A DNA stretch of 64,000 bases from Amycolatopsis sp. A133. GTDB taxonomy: Bacteria > Actinomycetota > Actinomycetes > Mycobacteriales > Pseudonocardiaceae. The stretch's first letter is position 1; each line of letters begins with the position of its first letter. This document shows positions 34,860-45,413 of this stretch, piece by piece. Below the pieces are notes generated by a model. It had not been told where the DNA came from and made no database searches. It saw nothing but the letters and a program-made list of their open reading frames with translations. Both the position numbers and the translations under genes were made by a program. Location: assembly GCF_031082405.1 (NCBI RefSeq), contig NZ_JAVHJU010000002.1, positions 1 to 64,000 on the forward strand. The letters are read 5' to 3'.

Positions 34860-34903
34860 CGGAGGCAGCCTCCGTAAGCTAACCGGAGGCAGCCTCAGCT
34901 TAC
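34860..34903. promoter_or_regulatory. Nested operators between TetR and LLM oxidoreductase genes
   Basis: CGGAGGC-A-GCCTCCG (34860-34874) is a perfect palindrome. GTAAGCT (34874-34880) and AGCTTAC (34897-34903) form a second inverted repeat enclosing another GGAGGCAGCCTC copy. This looks like a two-site operator for the divergent TetR gene. Confidence 0.7.
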
Positions 34904-34954
34904 TGGAGGGATCTTGTTCGTGAAATCCACTGTGGACACACCGGAGGTGGCGCG

Positions 34955-35779
34955 GTGAGCGTGGGAATCTGGCGGTTCTTCGACGGCGTCCCGATCGGCG
35001 TCCTCCGCGAAACGGCCGCTGAAATCGAAGAACTCGGCTTCGACGCGATCTGGTTCGGCGAGTTCGGGGGGCGGGAAGCGTTCACCCAGGCGTCGCTGCT
35101 GCTCGCGGCGACCTCTCGCCTGACGATCGCCACCGGGGTCGCGCGGTTCGACCAGCGGTCTTCGCTCGCGGCCGAAGGCGCCGTCCGGGCGCTGGGCGAG
35201 GCCCACCCGGGCCGGTTCATCGCGGGCCTGGGCGGGCACCGGCCGGGCGCGCGGCCGCTCGCCGCGTTGCGCGAGTACCTGGACGGCATGGACGCAGCCG
35301 AGCTGCCGGGTCTTCCGCAGCCGGACCCGCGCCCGCTCCGGGTCCTCGCCGCGCTGGGCCCGAAGCTCCTGGACCTGGCGGCCGAGCGCGCCGACGGCGC
35401 CCACCCGTACTTCGTGCCGCCCGAGCACACGGCGATGGCCAGGGACCGGCTCGGCCCGGGCAAGTACCTGGCCGTCGAGCAGGCGGTGGTGCTGGACGCC
35501 ACCCCCGAAGCGGCCCACGCCATCGCCCGGGAGCACGTGGGTCCGTACGTCCGGCAAGCACCGCACCACCAGGCCAACCTGCGCCGTCTCGGCTTCACCG
35601 ACGCCGACCTCGCCGACGGCGGCAGCGACCGCTTGGTCGACGCCATCGTCGCGACCGGCGAGCAGGCGGTGGCCGACCGGATCCAGGCCCACCTCGACGC
35701 GGGCGCCGACCACGTCTGCGTCCAGGTCCTGGCCCGGACGGAGAAGTCGTACCGCCGCTTGGCGGATCTGCTGCCCTGA
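34955..35779 (+). CDS. LLM-class (F420/flavin-dependent) oxidoreductase
   Basis: A 274-residue luciferase-like protein of the F420-dependent type. It starts MSVGIWRFFDGVP and shows ELGFDAIWFGEFGG (about 27-40) and AATSRLTIATGV, typical of the bacterial-luciferase TIM barrel with a cis-Gly or Ala motif, and HPGRFIAGLGGH. The C-terminal half has VEQAVVLDATPEAAHAIARE and the final strand GADHVCVQVL. GTG start with GGAGG upstream. Expression is presumably controlled by the divergent TetR. The substrate is unknown. Confidence 0.9.
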   Translation: MSVGIWRFFDGVPIGVLRETAAEIEELGFDAIWFGEFGGREAFTQASLLLAATSRLTIATGVARFDQRSSLAAEGAVRALGEAHPGRFIAGLGGHRPGARPLAALREYLDGMDAAELPGLPQPDPRPLRVLAALGPKLLDLAAERADGAHPYFVPPEHTAMARDRLGPGKYLAVEQAVVLDATPEAAHAIAREHVGPYVRQAPHHQANLRRLGFTDADLADGGSDRLVDAIVATGEQAVADRIQAHLDAGADHVCVQVLARTEKSYRRLADLLP

Positions 35780-35925
35780 CGGGCGTACGCTGACGGGGCG
35801 CGGTGCGGGCCGCGCCCCGTCCGCGGAAAGGGCCGAGCCCACCCCTGCTTCACCGCATCACCAGCTCCGCACCTTCTTTCCTGCCCGGTGCCGGCGGACC
35901 ACGGGCGACGAGGGAAGGAGGCACC

Positions 35926-37248
35926 ATGGGCACGCTGCCCGCAAAACCCAGCCTGGACCAGCTCCGCAAACGCGCGAAGGACCTCGCGCGCGCCGAAGGC
36001 GTCAAGCTCGCCGAAGCGCAGTTCCGCATCGCCCGGGACCACGGTTTCCCGAGCTGGCCGAAGCTGCAGGCCTACGTCCGGCGCGTCACCGAACACGGGG
36101 AAGCCCTGCAGCACCCGTACCACCAGGACGCCGGGTACTACGCCGAACGCGCGCAAGGCCTGCTCGCCTCGGCGGACGACGGCACGCCCGGCGCCGAGGA
36201 GCCGTTCGACCGCTGGGGACAGCCGCGCACCCGCGACGGCGCCCGCGCGGTCGTCGCCCGGGAGCACGGTTTCGGCTCCTGGAAAGCCCTCCGCGAGCAC
36301 GTCGGGTCTCTTGTGGACAGCGGAGAGCCGTTCGCCCGTGCGTACCGGGCGATCGAGGCGCGGGACCCGGCCGGGCTCGAAAAGCTGCTGGACGAGTTCC
36401 CCGGCCTCGTCGCCGCCCGCGGCACCAACGGCAACGACCTGCTCGGCATGGCCTGCGCGACCTGCGACGAGCGGCTCGGCCGGATCCTCCTCGACCACGG
36501 CGCCGACCCGGCCCGCGGCAACGTCCACGGCTGGACTCCCCTGCACCAAGCGGCCTACAGCAACCTGCCGCTCCTGCTCGACCTGCTGCTGCAGCACGGC
36601 GCGCCGGTCGACGTCCCGGCCCGCGGCGACGGCGGCACGCCCCTGGTCGTCGCCCTGTTCTGGGGCCACCGCGAGGCCGCGGAGAAGCTGGCGGAACACG
36701 GCCGGGCGCCGGGCAACCTGCGCGTCGCGGCCGGGCTCGGCGACGCCGCCCTCCTCGACGAGCTGCTCGAACCGGGCCACCCGGCGGCCGGCGCGCACCG
36801 GGGTTTCTACCGCCCCCACAGCGGCTTCCCGCGCTGGCAGCCGGCGGACGACCCCGCCGAAGCCCGGAACGAAGCCCTGGCCTGGGCGGCGCGCAACGAC
36901 CGCGTCGACGCATTGAGGACCCTCGTCGCCCACGGCGCCGATCCGGACGCCGACGTCTACCGCGGCACCGCGCTGGCGTGGGCGGCGGCGCAGGGCAGGC
37001 TCGACGCCGTCCGGGCGCTGTTGGACCTCGGCGCCGACGTGAACCTCCCCGGCACGTTCGGCGGTCCGCACCACGGCGAGGGCGTCACGGCCCTGCACCT
37101 GGCCGCGCAGTCCGGGCACCTCGACGTCATCCGCGCCTTGGTCGAAAACGGGGCGAACCCCGGCGCGCGGGACGCGATCTTCGGCAGCACCCCGGCGAGG
37201 TGGGCGGAGGTGTGCGGGCAGCCGGCCGCACGGGACCTCCTCCAGTAG
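35926..37248 (+). CDS. Ankyrin-repeat protein
   Basis: A 440-residue soluble protein. An N-terminal helical module (about 1-125; repeated pattern FPSWPKLQAYVR and FGSWKALREHVG) precedes ankyrin repeats from about residue 140, for example GWTPLHQAAYSNLPLLLDLL, LAWAARNDRVDALRTLVAHG, ALAWAAAQGRLDAVRALLDL and TALHLAAQSGHLDVIRALVE. Such proteins usually mediate protein contacts, and actinobacterial versions lack a known role. ATG 35926 has AAGGAGG. It lies downstream of the LLM gene on the same strand with a 146-base gap. Confidence 0.9.
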   Translation: MGTLPAKPSLDQLRKRAKDLARAEGVKLAEAQFRIARDHGFPSWPKLQAYVRRVTEHGEALQHPYHQDAGYYAERAQGLLASADDGTPGAEEPFDRWGQPRTRDGARAVVAREHGFGSWKALREHVGSLVDSGEPFARAYRAIEARDPAGLEKLLDEFPGLVAARGTNGNDLLGMACATCDERLGRILLDHGADPARGNVHGWTPLHQAAYSNLPLLLDLLLQHGAPVDVPARGDGGTPLVVALFWGHREAAEKLAEHGRAPGNLRVAAGLGDAALLDELLEPGHPAAGAHRGFYRPHSGFPRWQPADDPAEARNEALAWAARNDRVDALRTLVAHGADPDADVYRGTALAWAAAQGRLDAVRALLDLGADVNLPGTFGGPHHGEGVTALHLAAQSGHLDVIRALVENGANPGARDAIFGSTPARWAEVCGQPAARDLLQ

Positions 37249-37250
37249 AC

Positions 37251-37300
37251 AAACGGAGTCAGTAGTCCGTATCGTCGAATGCGGACTACTGACTCCGTTT
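37251..37300. promoter_or_regulatory. 19-bp perfect inverted repeat (terminator or operator)
   Basis: Arms 37251-37269 (AAACGGAGTCAGTAGTCCG) and 37282-37300 are exact complements around a 12-base loop. It starts two bases after the ankyrin stop and ends 19 bases before the SnoaL-like gene, followed by TTTTG. It could terminate the upstream gene, act as an operator for the downstream gene, or both. Confidence 0.75.
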
Positions 37301-37319
37301 TGCCCTCTGGGAGGACCTC

Positions 37320-38201
37320 ATGAACTCACCTCGCGACGTGTTCGCCGCACTGTCCGACGGCATCAGCGAAGGACGCTGGGACGAGCTTTCCGCGCTCTAC
37401 GCCGAAGACGCCGTCGTCGAACACCCCCAGGCCGTGCCGCGGCCCACGCGCATCACCGGTCGCGCGACGGTCCACGAACGGTTCACCGGCGCCCTCGCCG
37501 GCACCCTGCGGCTCAAGCGCAAGAACGTGGTCGTGCACGAGACCACGGACCCCGAGGTGATCGTCGCCGAGTACGACTACGACGCCGAAGCGGTGGCGAC
37601 CGGGCGGACGATCCCGGCGGCCAACATCCAGGTGCTGCGGGTCCGCGACGGCCGCATCGTCAATTCCCGCGACTACCACGACTACCTGCGGCTCGCCGTG
37701 ATCCGCGACGGCGTCGACCACCTGGTCAAGGCCTACGAAGAGGCGCCGCCGCGCGAGTTGTCCCCGATCCGGCAACGGACCTCGAGCGACCCGAAGAGCC
37801 GGCGCGGGGTGTTCGAACAGCTCGTCTACGGCGTTTCCGACAAGCGGGGAGAGGAACTGGCGGACCTGTACGCCGGGCAGACGCACGTCACGCACCCGTT
37901 CCTGCCGGGTTCGGCGGTCATCCGCACGCGCGAGGAGCTGCGGGCGCACTTCCGCCAGTCCACGGAGCTGGGGGTCGACCTCGACGCGACCGACCTGGTC
38001 ACCTACGAGGGCACCGACCCGGAGGTCCTGATCGCCGAGTTCGCCTACCAGGGCGAATACGGCGGCCGCCCGGTCCGGATCGCGAACATCTTCGCCATGC
38101 GGATCTCGGGCGGCCTGGTCGTCGAATCCCGCGACTACGGCGACCACCTCGGCATCGCCGGCGACCTCGGCCGGATCCCCGAACTGGCCGCGAAGCTCTA
38201 A
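37320..38201 (+). CDS. Tandem SnoaL-like (NTF2-fold) protein
   Basis: A 293-residue protein made of two NTF2/SnoaL-like domains. Domain 1 (about 1-140) has RWDELSALYAEDAVVEHPQA and IQVLRVRDGRIVNSRDYHDY. Domain 2 (about 160-293) repeats this with KRGEELADLYAGQTHVTHPF and IFAMRISGGLVVESRDYGDH. The parallel R-D-Y-x-D-[YH] ends show internal duplication. Members are isomerases, hydrolases or ligand binders of polyketide-like or environmental compounds. ATG 37320 has GGAGG. The stop overlaps the stop of the convergent DUF397-like gene by four bases. Confidence 0.85.
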   Translation: MNSPRDVFAALSDGISEGRWDELSALYAEDAVVEHPQAVPRPTRITGRATVHERFTGALAGTLRLKRKNVVVHETTDPEVIVAEYDYDAEAVATGRTIPAANIQVLRVRDGRIVNSRDYHDYLRLAVIRDGVDHLVKAYEEAPPRELSPIRQRTSSDPKSRRGVFEQLVYGVSDKRGEELADLYAGQTHVTHPFLPGSAVIRTREELRAHFRQSTELGVDLDATDLVTYEGTDPEVLIAEFAYQGEYGGRPVRIANIFAMRISGGLVVESRDYGDHLGIAGDLGRIPELAAKL

Positions 38202-38479
38202 GCCTCCGCGGCGAGGTCCTCGGGCAGGTCGAACTCGCCGTCGCGGACGCCCTTGACGAACGCGTCCCACTCCCCCGGGGTGAAGACGAGGATCACGCCG
38301 TCCGGCTTCGCCGACTGCCGCATCGCCGTGTAGGTGACACCGTCGGTGTGCTCGATGAAGGCGTACTCGACGCAGTCGTCGAGGGTCACGCCTTCGGGCT
38401 CGGCCCGGATCCACTCGGCCTTGGTGAAGTCGAGGTGGTGCCGGATGTGCGCCTTGTCGTCGACCGGCTGATCACTCAT
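38198..38479 (-). CDS. DUF397-like small protein
   Basis: A 93-residue acidic protein with a DUF397-type core: WIRAEPEG, CVEYAFIEHTDGVTYTAMRQ, then F-T-P-G-E-W-D-A-F-V-K-G-V-R. The usual W-x-x-S-S-x-S box is changed to WIRAEPEG. Unlike the 20.7-kb member, no Scr1-type gene is adjacent, so this is an orphan. It is convergent with the SnoaL-like gene and upstream of the ilvC terminator in a tail-to-head arrangement. Confidence 0.75.
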   Translation of the reverse strand: MSDQPVDDKAHIRHHLDFTKAEWIRAEPEGVTLDDCVEYAFIEHTDGVTYTAMRQSAKPDGVILVFTPGEWDAFVKGVRDGEFDLPEDLAAEA

Positions 38480-38512
38480 ATCACCAGCGTAGCGACCCGG
38501 GCACCGAACGCA

Positions 38513-38548
38513 CTGAAGGGGACGCCCGGCACCGGGCGTCCCCTTCAG
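38513..38548 (-). terminator. Terminator of ilvC
   Basis: A 17-bp perfect stem (38513-38529 and 38532-38548), 18 bases beyond the ilvC stop. It closes the ilvB-ilvN-ilvC operon. Confidence 0.88.
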
Positions 38549-38566
38549 CGTCTGGCCGAAAAACGG

Positions 38567-40119
<1,553 letters not shown>

Positions 40120-40120
40120 C

Positions 40121-42013
40121 TCAGCGCTCACCTTCCCCAGCGGCTTCCGCGGCGGCTTCGGTCGTCTCGACCGAAACCTCGTCGTCGTCGAACAGCGGCC
40201 GGATGCCCCGGACCGCCATGATCTCGTCGTTGCCCGTGCCGGCCGCGACCATCGGCCACACCTGGGCATCCTTCCCCACGACGAAGTCGATCACGACGGG
40301 GCGGTCGTTGATCTCCATCGCGCGGCGGATGGTGGCGTCGACGTCTTCCTTCGTTTCGCACCGCAGGCCGGCGCAGCCCAGCGCCTCGGCCAGCAGGACG
40401 AAGTCCGGGATGCGGTGCTTGTGCGTCCCGAGGTCGGTGTTGGAGTACCGCTCCGAGTAGAAGAGGTTCTGCCACTGCCGGACCATGCCCAGGTTGCCGT
40501 TGTTGATGACGGCGACCTTGATCGGCGCGCCTTCGATGGCGCAGGTGGCCAGCTCCTGGTTGGTCATCTGGAAGCAGCCGTCGCCGTCGATCGCCCACAC
40601 GGCCTTGTCCGGGACGCCGAACTGCGCGCCCATCGCGGCGGGCACGGCGTAGCCCATGGTGCCGAGGCCGCCGGAGTTGATCCAGGTGCGCGGGTTCTCG
40701 TACTTGACGAACTGCGCGGCCCACATCTGGTGCTGGCCGACACCGGCGGCGTAGACGGCGTCCGGGCCGACGAGCTGGCCGATCCGTTCGATGACGTACT
40801 GCGGCGACAGCGAACCGTCGTCGGGCCACTCGTAGCCGGCCGGGTAGTTCTTGCGCCAGTCGTCGGCCTGGGTCCACCAGTCGGCCAGGTCGGGCTGGCC
40901 GCTGTGGTCGAACTCCGTCTTCACGGCGGTGATCAGCTCGCCGATGATCTCCTTGCAGTCGCCCACGATCGGGACGTCGGCCTTGCGGTTCTTGGAGATC
41001 TCGGCCGGGTCGATGTCGGCGTGCACGATCGCGGCGTCCGGCGCGAACGACGACAGCTGGCCGGTGACCCGGTCGTCGAACCGGGCGCCGAGCGCGATCA
41101 GCAGGTCGGCGCGCTGCATGGCGGCGACCGCGGCGACCGTGCCGTGCATGCCCGGCATGCCGAGGTGCTGCGGGTGCGAGTCGGGGAACGCGCCGCGCGC
41201 CATCAGCGTGGTGACGACGGGGACCCCGGTCAGCTCGGCGAGCTGCTTCAGCTGCTCGTGGGCTTCGGCCTTGATCACGCCACCGCCGACGTAGAGCACC
41301 GGGCGCCGCGACTTCGCGATCAGCTTCGCGGCTTCGCGGACCTGCTTGCCGTGCGGGCGCAGCGTCGGGCGGTAACCCGGGAGGCGCAGCTCGGTCGGCC
41401 AGGAGAACGAGGTCATCTCCTGCAGCACGTCCTTGGGGATGTCCACCAGGACGGGGCCGGGTCGGCCCGTGCTCGCCAGGTGGAACGCCTCGGCGATGGT
41501 CCGCGGGATGTCCGCGGGGTCGGTGACGAGAAAGTTGTGCTTGGTGATCGGCATGGTGATGCCGCAGATGTCGGCTTCCTGGAACGCGTCCGTGCCGATC
41601 AGCGCGCGGGACTGCTGGCCGGTGATGGCCACGACCGGGACCGAGTCCATGTTCGCGTCGGCGAGCGGGGTGACCAGGTTGGTCGCGCCCGGGCCGGAGG
41701 TGGCCATGCAGACGCCGACCTTGCCGGTGGCCTGCGCGTAGCCGGTGGCCGCGTGGCCGGCGCCCTGTTCGTGGCGGACCAGGACGTGGCGGACCTTCGT
41801 CGAGTCGAGCAGGGGGTCGTAGGCGGGCAGGATGGTGCCGCCCGGAATCCCGAAGACCACCTCGGCGCCGACGGCCTCGAGCGAGCGCACGAGCGACTGG
41901 GCGCCGGTGACGCGCACCGGCGTTCCCGCCGGTGGCGCCGGCTTCGGACGTGCTCCGGGCGTTCCGGGCGTCGGCCCGGGTTTCGCGTCGCTGCGCGACG
42001 TGGCACTGGTCAT
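40121..42013 (-). CDS. ilvB: Acetolactate synthase large (catalytic) subunit
   Basis: A 630-residue TPP enzyme making acetolactate or acetohydroxybutyrate. The activating Glu is in [17 protein letters not shown] (about 80-96). The FAD/Q-loop region [15 protein letters not shown] is present, as is the TPP motif [20 protein letters not shown] ending in NN. A disordered Pro/Ala-rich N-terminus (1-35) and an acidic tail are typical of actinobacteria. ATG 42013 has GAGG nine bases upstream. It is first gene of ilvBNC behind a leader peptide and attenuator. Confidence 0.98.
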   Translation of the reverse strand: MTSATSRSDAKPGPTPGTPGARPKPAPPAGTPVRVTGAQSLVRSLEAVGAEVVFGIPGGTILPAYDPLLDSTKVRHVLVRHEQGAGHAATGYAQATGKVGVCMATSGPGATNLVTPLADANMDSVPVVAITGQQSRALIGTDAFQEADICGITMPITKHNFLVTDPADIPRTIAEAFHLASTGRPGPVLVDIPKDVLQEMTSFSWPTELRLPGYRPTLRPHGKQVREAAKLIAKSRRPVLYVGGGVIKAEAHEQLKQLAELTGVPVVTTLMARGAFPDSHPQHLGMPGMHGTVAAVAAMQRADLLIALGARFDDRVTGQLSSFAPDAAIVHADIDPAEISKNRKADVPIVGDCKEIIGELITAVKTEFDHSGQPDLADWWTQADDWRKNYPAGYEWPDDGSLSPQYVIERIGQLVGPDAVYAAGVGQHQMWAAQFVKYENPRTWINSGGLGTMGYAVPAAMGAQFGVPDKAVWAIDGDGCFQMTNQELATCAIEGAPIKVAVINNGNLGMVRQWQNLFYSERYSNTDLGTHKHRIPDFVLLAEALGCAGLRCETKEDVDATIRRAMEINDRPVVIDFVVGKDAQVWPMVAAGTGNDEIMAVRGIRPLFDDDEVSVETTEAAAEAAGEGER

Positions 42014-42107
42014 CGGATCTGCCTCGTGGGTCTCGGTGTCACTCGTTCGGGTCTTTTTTGAGCTCGATTGGTGCGGTGGGGCCAGGAATCTCTTCCCTAG
42101 GGCAACA

Positions 42108-42143
42108 AAAAACCCTCGCCGACCGTAAGGTCGCACGAGGGTT
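42108..42143 (-). terminator. Attenuator hairpin upstream of ilvB
   Basis: On the minus strand AACCCTCG...CGACC pairs with GGTCG...CGAGGGTT around TTAC, followed by a U6 run and TGTTGCC. It lies between the Leu/Val leader ORF and ilvB. Confidence 0.85.
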
Positions 42144-42171
42144 CGCGCGTCGACGCAGCGGAAAGTCTTCC

Positions 42172-42219
42172 CTAAGCGTCGACGCGCTTGGGAAGTACGA
42201 GGCCGGTCAGCGGTGTCAC
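42172..42219 (-). CDS. Leu/Val leader peptide of ilvBNC
   Basis: A 15-residue leader ([15 protein letters not shown]) starting at GTG 42219, with three Leu and two Val codons, including consecutive Leu-Val-Leu. The GTG lies within about 8 bases of the -10 element, so the transcript is probably leaderless. It precedes the attenuator at 42108-42143. Starvation for Leu or Val would stall the ribosome and relieve termination. Confidence 0.8.
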   Translation of the reverse strand: MTPLTGLVLPKRVDA

Positions 42220-42226
42220 GGCGATG

Positions 42227-42256
42227 ACGCTAGACCGAACGCCGGGCAGGTGTCAA
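42227..42256 (-). promoter_or_regulatory. Promoter of ilvBNC leader transcript
   Basis: On the minus strand a consensus TTGACA (42251-42256) is followed after 18 bases by TAGCGT (42227-42232). This is the best housekeeping-sigma promoter seen in the window. Confidence 0.75.
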
Positions 42257-42278
42257 CTCTGCGGGACGGTGTGTCCGC

Positions 42279-42800
42279 ATGCTGGACGCCCGGGCGGCGT
42301 ACGTCACCCCGGCGCGACCCGGTTCCGAGGCGGGCGTGCGCGCGGTGCACCATTTCCGCGTGGCCGAAAAACAGCAGGACGAAGGCCGGAAGGCCGTCTT
42401 CCGCATCCCCCGCACGTCGTTCATGGCGATCGCCCTCCTGACGGTCTGCGTGACACCGATCGCGCTCGGGGAGATCCCGTACCTGCAGTGGCTCTACATC
42501 TTCCCGATCGCGCTGGCGGTGTTCGTGGTCCGCCACCGCACCGTCGCGACGCGCTCGGGGCTGGCCGTCCGCACGGTGTTCGGCCACCGCGACATCCCGT
42601 GGTCGGCGCTGAAGGGGCTCGCGATCACCAAGAAGTCGCGCGTGCAGGCCGTGCTGAAGGACGACACGAAGGTGCCGCTGCCGACCGTCCGGACCCGGCA
42701 CCTGCCGGTGCTGTCGCTGGTCAGCGAGGGACTCGTCGCGGACCCGAGCGGGGTGCTCGAGACCGGCGACCTCAAGCCCGGGACGTCAGCCGCCGAGTAG
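42279..42800 (+). CDS. PH-domain-containing membrane protein
   Basis: A 173-residue protein. Two membrane segments (MAIALLTVCVTPIALG and WLYIFPIALAVFVV, about 49-90) are followed by a bacterial PH-like domain, with GLAVRTVFGHRDIPWSALKG and the strand RVQAVLKDDTKVPLPTVR. These small PH-like proteins are widespread in Actinobacteria, with no assigned role. The start is uncertain: no good RBS precedes ATG 42279, and GTG 42336 or GTG 42360 are alternatives. It is divergent from the ilvB leader and followed by ilvD. Confidence 0.75.
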   Translation: MLDARAAYVTPARPGSEAGVRAVHHFRVAEKQQDEGRKAVFRIPRTSFMAIALLTVCVTPIALGEIPYLQWLYIFPIALAVFVVRHRTVATRSGLAVRTVFGHRDIPWSALKGLAITKKSRVQAVLKDDTKVPLPTVRTRHLPVLSLVSEGLVADPSGVLETGDLKPGTSAAE

Positions 42801-42881
42801 CCCCGCGGCGGACCCGGTGGGGTTACCGGCGTAAATTGGTCCTACCAGTTTCGCTGGCCACCCTTTGACCTGGGAGTTCCC

Positions 42882-44726
42882 GTGCCGCCTCTCCGTTCCC
42901 GGACCACCACCCACGGCCGCAACGCGGCGGGCGCGCGCTCGCTCTGGCGCGCCACGGGCATGACCGACAGCGACTTCGGCAAGCCGATCGTGGCCATCGC
43001 CAACTCCTACACCCAGTTCGTGCCCGGCCACGTGCACCTCAAGGACCTCGGCGAGATCGTCGCCGGCGCGGTCAAGGAAGCCGGCGGCGTCGCGCGCGAG
43101 TTCCACACGATCGCCGTCGACGACGGCATCGCGATGGGCCACTCCGGCATGCTCTACTCGCTGCCTTCGCGCGAGATCATCGCCGACTCGGTCGAGTACA
43201 TGGTCAACGCGCACCAGGCCGACGCGCTGGTGTGCATCTCCAACTGCGACAAGATCACCCCGGGCATGCTCAACGCCGCGATGCGGCTCAACATCCCGGT
43301 CGTGTTCGTCTCCGGCGGCCCGATGGAGGCCGGCAAGGCCGTCGTCGTGGGCGGCGTCGCGCAGGCCCCGACCGACCTGATCACCGCGATCGCGGCGTCG
43401 GCGAGCCCCGAGGTCGACGACGACGGCCTCGACGTCGTCGAGCGTTCGGCCTGCCCGACCTGTGGGTCGTGCTCCGGCATGTTCACCGCCAACTCGATGA
43501 ACTGCCTGACCGAAGCCCTCGGTTTGTCGCTTCCCGGCAACGGCTCCACGCTGGCGACGCACGCCGCGCGCCGCGCGCTGTTCGAGGCGGCCGGGCGCAC
43601 CGTCGTCGAGCTGTGCCGCCGCTGGTACGAGGAGGACGACGCTTCGGTCCTGCCGCGCTCGATCGCGTCGAAGGCGGCGTTCGAGAACGCGATGGCGCTC
43701 GACATGGCCATGGGCGGTTCGACGAACACGGTGCTGCACATCCTCGCGGCCGCCCAGGAGGGCGAGGTCGACTTCACGATCGCCGACATCGACGCGATCG
43801 GCCGCCGCGTGCCGTGCCTGTCGAAGGTGGCGCCGAACTCCGATTACCACATGGAGGACGTCCACCGGGCCGGCGGCATCCCGGCGATCCTCGGCGAGCT
43901 GTACCGCGGCGGGCTGCTCAACACCGACGTGTGGTCGGTGCACTCCCGGGACCTGGACTCGTGGCTCGGTTCCTGGGACATCCGCGCTGCTTCCCCGTCC
44001 GACGTCGCGGTGGAGCTCTTCCACGCGGCCCCGGGCGGCGTCCGCACGACGCAGGCGTTTTCCACGGAGAACCGTTGGTCATCGTTGGACACGGACGCGG
44101 CGGGCGGCTGCATCCGCGACGTCGAGCACGCGTACACGAAGGACGGCGGCCTGGCGATCCTGCGCGGCAACCTGGCGGAGAACGGCGCGGTGATCAAGGC
44201 CGCGGGCATCGACGAGGACCTGTGGCACTTCGAGGGCCCGGCCCGGGTGCTGGAGAGCCAGGAGCAAGCCGTGTCGGCGATCCTCAAGAAGGAGATCCAG
44301 CCGGGCGAGGTGCTGGTGATCCGCTACGAGGGCCCGGCGGGCGGCCCGGGCATGCAGGAGATGCTGCACCCGACGGCGTTCCTGAAGGGATCGGGCTTGG
44401 GCAAGAAGTGCGCCCTGATCACGGACGGCAGGTTCTCGGGCGGATCGTCGGGCATCTCGGTCGGTCACATCTCCCCGGAGGCGGCGGCGGGCGGCCTGAT
44501 CGGCCTGGTGGAGAACGGCGACCGGATCCTGCTGGACATCCACGAGCGCCGCTTGGAGCTGCTGGTCGACGAGGCAGTGCTGGCGGAGCGCCGGGCGAAG
44601 ATGGAGGCGTCCGAGCGCCCGTGGCAGCCGAAGGACCGCCAGCGCCCGGTGACGGCGGCCTTGCGCGCGTACGCCCGGATGGCGACATCGGCGGACACCG
44701 GCGCGGTTCGCGACGTGAACAAGTAA
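42882..44726 (+). CDS. ilvD: Dihydroxy-acid dehydratase
   Basis: A 614-residue Fe-S dehydratase, third step shared by valine, leucine and isoleucine synthesis. Cluster cysteines lie in [12 protein letters not shown] and [19 protein letters not shown]. Conserved elements include [16 protein letters not shown] near the N-terminus, and the C-terminal [23 protein letters not shown] 42882 has GGGAG upstream. It is transcribed away from ilvBNC and in line with the PH-domain gene, 81 bases after it. A hairpin terminator follows. Confidence 0.98.
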   Translation: MPPLRSRTTTHGRNAAGARSLWRATGMTDSDFGKPIVAIANSYTQFVPGHVHLKDLGEIVAGAVKEAGGVAREFHTIAVDDGIAMGHSGMLYSLPSREIIADSVEYMVNAHQADALVCISNCDKITPGMLNAAMRLNIPVVFVSGGPMEAGKAVVVGGVAQAPTDLITAIAASASPEVDDDGLDVVERSACPTCGSCSGMFTANSMNCLTEALGLSLPGNGSTLATHAARRALFEAAGRTVVELCRRWYEEDDASVLPRSIASKAAFENAMALDMAMGGSTNTVLHILAAAQEGEVDFTIADIDAIGRRVPCLSKVAPNSDYHMEDVHRAGGIPAILGELYRGGLLNTDVWSVHSRDLDSWLGSWDIRAASPSDVAVELFHAAPGGVRTTQAFSTENRWSSLDTDAAGGCIRDVEHAYTKDGGLAILRGNLAENGAVIKAAGIDEDLWHFEGPARVLESQEQAVSAILKKEIQPGEVLVIRYEGPAGGPGMQEMLHPTAFLKGSGLGKKCALITDGRFSGGSSGISVGHISPEAAAGGLIGLVENGDRILLDIHERRLELLVDEAVLAERRAKMEASERPWQPKDRQRPVTAALRAYARMATSADTGAVRDVNK

Positions 44727-44741
44727 TCCCGGCTTCCGGCT

Positions 44742-44775
44742 GCGAAGGCCGTCCCGTTCTCGGGGCGGCCTTCGC
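44742..44775 (+). terminator. Terminator of ilvD
   Basis: A 15-bp stem (44742-44756 with 44761-44775, one imperfect pair) around TTCT, 15 bases after the ilvD stop. Confidence 0.8.
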
Positions 44776-44815
44776 GGCGTTTCCGCCTTTCACGGCCCTC
44801 AGCCGCGAGGGGGCT

Positions 44816-44910
44816 CCCCGGTTTCAACGTTACCGAAAGCCACCGACAATTCCCCGCCCCGGAACCGCAGTTGTCCACAGACCGCCGCGAACCACCCGAG
44901 TTGTCCCCAG
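44816..44910. repeat. 95-bp direct repeat, copy 1
   Basis: Matches 45414-45508 at 92 of 95 bases. The copy begins CCCCGGTTTCAACG and ends near TTGTCCCCAG. It sits just beyond the ilvD terminator and bounds a transposase relic. Confidence 0.9.
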
Positions 44911-44919
44911 GCCGCAAGG

Positions 44920-45250
44920 GCCACGCCGTTGCGGTGCCCGGTCTGGTCGGTCGGCTTCCGGGATCACGGCGGTGATATCGCGGCCGCGCAGATGCCTGCG
45001 GATCGTCCTTGAGGAGAAGGTCTTGTCGCCGCGGACGCAGTTGGGCCGGGTACGCGTTCGAAGCGAGCGACGGCGCGCCGCATCAGGTGCGGGACATCGG
45101 TGCATCCCTCGGCCTGTCCGGACCCCGTCAACGCCACCAGCGGTCGGTCGTTGCCGCCGACGAGGTGGTGCTCCAGCCGCCGAGCGCGTGGTCAGGCGGC
45201 TCGCCTCGTAGATCCGCGTCCCAGGTGCCGTCACCGGCCATCCGGCGGCG
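44920..45250 (-). pseudogene. IS5-type transposase relic
   Basis: On the minus strand, fragments of a DDE transposase survive in two or more frames. One has the late motif SSRTIRRHLRGRDITAVIPE after DKTF, close to the [GA]DKAYSSR-I-R-x-x-L-R-x-R-G-I-x-x-[VT]-I-P-E segment of IS5-group enzymes. An upstream frame gives LVGGNDRPLVALTGSGQAEG, matching the preceding strand region, and another shows DGTWD. There is no intact ORF and no clear terminal inverted repeats. Confidence 0.65.
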
Positions 45251-45413
45251 TCAAGTCCAGCTCGTCTGCCCCAGGCCGAACACCGCCGACCCTTACCGGC
45301 GCGGACCGCAGCAGGTCCTCGAACCACGCCACCGAACATCCGAAACCGCGGCACCGACCGACGACATCCCAGCCCGACGGCCGAGACATTTCGTCAGGAA
45401 CGCCCCGGGGGAC

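Noticed and set aside
44830..45354. A 174-residue minus-strand frame as an intact gene
   Set aside because: Only its second half has transposase-like sequence; the first half is out of frame with the matching upstream motifs, so it is treated as a relic.
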